From: Hymenopus coronatus
Taxonomy: Eukaryota > Arthropoda > Insecta > Mantodea > Hymenopodidae
Reading direction: 5' to 3'
Assembly (NCBI GenBank): GCA_030762935.1
Contig: CM060883.1
Span: 48,290,501-48,354,500, forward strand
DNA: 64,000 bases
The position numbers were made by a program, and so were the translations under genes. The notes beneath the pieces are model-generated. The model worked only from the letters and a program-made list of their open reading frames with translations, searched no databases and had not been told where the DNA came from. Below, piece after piece: positions 63,586 to 64,000 of the stretch; within the stretch, counting starts at the first letter, position 1, and each line of letters starts with the position of its first letter.

Positions 63586-64000
63586 CTAGGGTGGTCTGAA
63601 AAGTTCTCGGCCTGATAGTGAAAAACGACAATTCATACTTTCAAAGTAGTTTTATTTTTCAACATAATCTCCTCTAATATCAATACATTTTGTCCAGCAG
63701 TGTCCCAATGCCATTACTCCCTCTCTGTAGTGCTCCTCTGGCACTGCTGCAAAGTAGCCATTTACAGCCGCAATTGCTTCTTCATTAGACAAAAGGTGCC
63801 TACAAGCGAGGAATTTCTTCAGTTTTGGAAACAGATGGAAGTCCGAGGGAGCCAAGACTGGGGAATAGGGTGGACGTTCCAGCACTTCATAGTGCAGATC
63901 TCTGTCAATTTCCCTATTGCCAAAACACTTTTGTGGGCAGGTGCATTGTCCTGATGGAAAACAATTTTGTTTTCTGTTTTAACCCGAGTCTGTTTTTACA
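63586..64000 (-). pseudogene. mariner-like element (MLE3), 3' end, runs off window
   Basis: A TIR-like CTAGGGTGGTCTGAAAAGTT follows TA at 63584-63585. The minus-strand frame 63885-63652 encodes the mariner C-terminus: RPPYSPVLAPSDFHLFPKLK, LSNEEAIAAVNGYF, GHCWTKCIDIRGDYVEK and stop. An upstream piece in another frame has IVFHQDNAPAHK. At least one frameshift separates the two. Terminal sequence and protein differ from MLE1 and MLE2, so it is another mariner subfamily. The 5' half lies beyond 64000. Confidence 0.88.

Noticed and set aside
57793..64000. Hippo kinase-domain exons upstream of 57792
   Set aside because: I looked for HRDIKAGN-, DFGVAG- and GTPFWMAPE-type signatures on the minus strand and saw none; the region is repeats and AT-rich intron.

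Overview
The window is animal nuclear DNA, most likely from an arthropod. It is AT-rich, carries spliced genes with long introns, and is densely filled with transposable elements: mariner/Tc1, Ty3/gypsy, Penelope-like, Jockey-like LINE, and several tRNA-headed SINE families. The species cannot be fixed from the sequence alone. There is no bacterial-style gene organisation, and most long open frames are chance frames inside repeats.

The one gene recognised with confidence is the 3' part of the Hippo/MST kinase gene (hpo, STK3/4 orthologue) on the minus strand. Four coding exons (57792-57579, 51616-51528, 50430-50101, 38636-38478) join in phase and encode about 263 residues: the acidic, TM-motif-rich regulatory linker, the conserved PLFLDHFDK segment, a long Gln/His-rich insert and the C-terminal SARAH domain. 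The kinase-domain exons were not found and should lie beyond position 64000. A likely functional tRNA-Ile(UAU) gene with a 15-nt intron lies at 18920-19007 (minus). Two possible plus-strand exons sit inside Hippo introns (44247-44404 and 49334-49445), and a FLYWCH-type zinc-finger fragment lies at 8665-8943 (minus).

Layout: 0.3-2.4 kb, decayed mariner followed by the dispersed repeat named R1 here. 4.3-10.1 kb, SINEs, a transposase-bearing foldback and nested SINEs. 10.9-14.1 kb, R1 copies and a minisatellite that looks R1-derived. 14.8-17.5 kb, repeat R2, a deleted transposon with about 100-bp TIRs, a 745-bp TATG array and an abutting solo LTR. 18.9 kb, tRNA. 19.4-26.9 kb, a cluster of R1 copies. 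28-32 kb, SINEs and a gypsy relic with tandem LTRs. 36.0-37.8 kb, a nested palindrome of Penelope-like sequence with two hammerhead-ribozyme-like motifs. 38.5-57.8 kb, Hippo exons and repeat-filled introns (LINE, SINEs, foldbacks, mariner, Tc1). 58-64 kb, R1, SINEs, a transposase relic and the start of another mariner.

The most notable items are: (1) R1, an abundant 0.8-0.9 kb non-coding family with a fixed 5' end, a central CA/GT tract and a 3'-terminal palindrome; (2) a TTAA-flanked 769-bp hairpin that makes up 70% of a Hippo intron and ends 34 nt from a splice donor; (3) several Penelope-type inverted pairs with hammerhead-like cores. The names R1, R2 and SINE-A to SINE-J are local labels, not database names.
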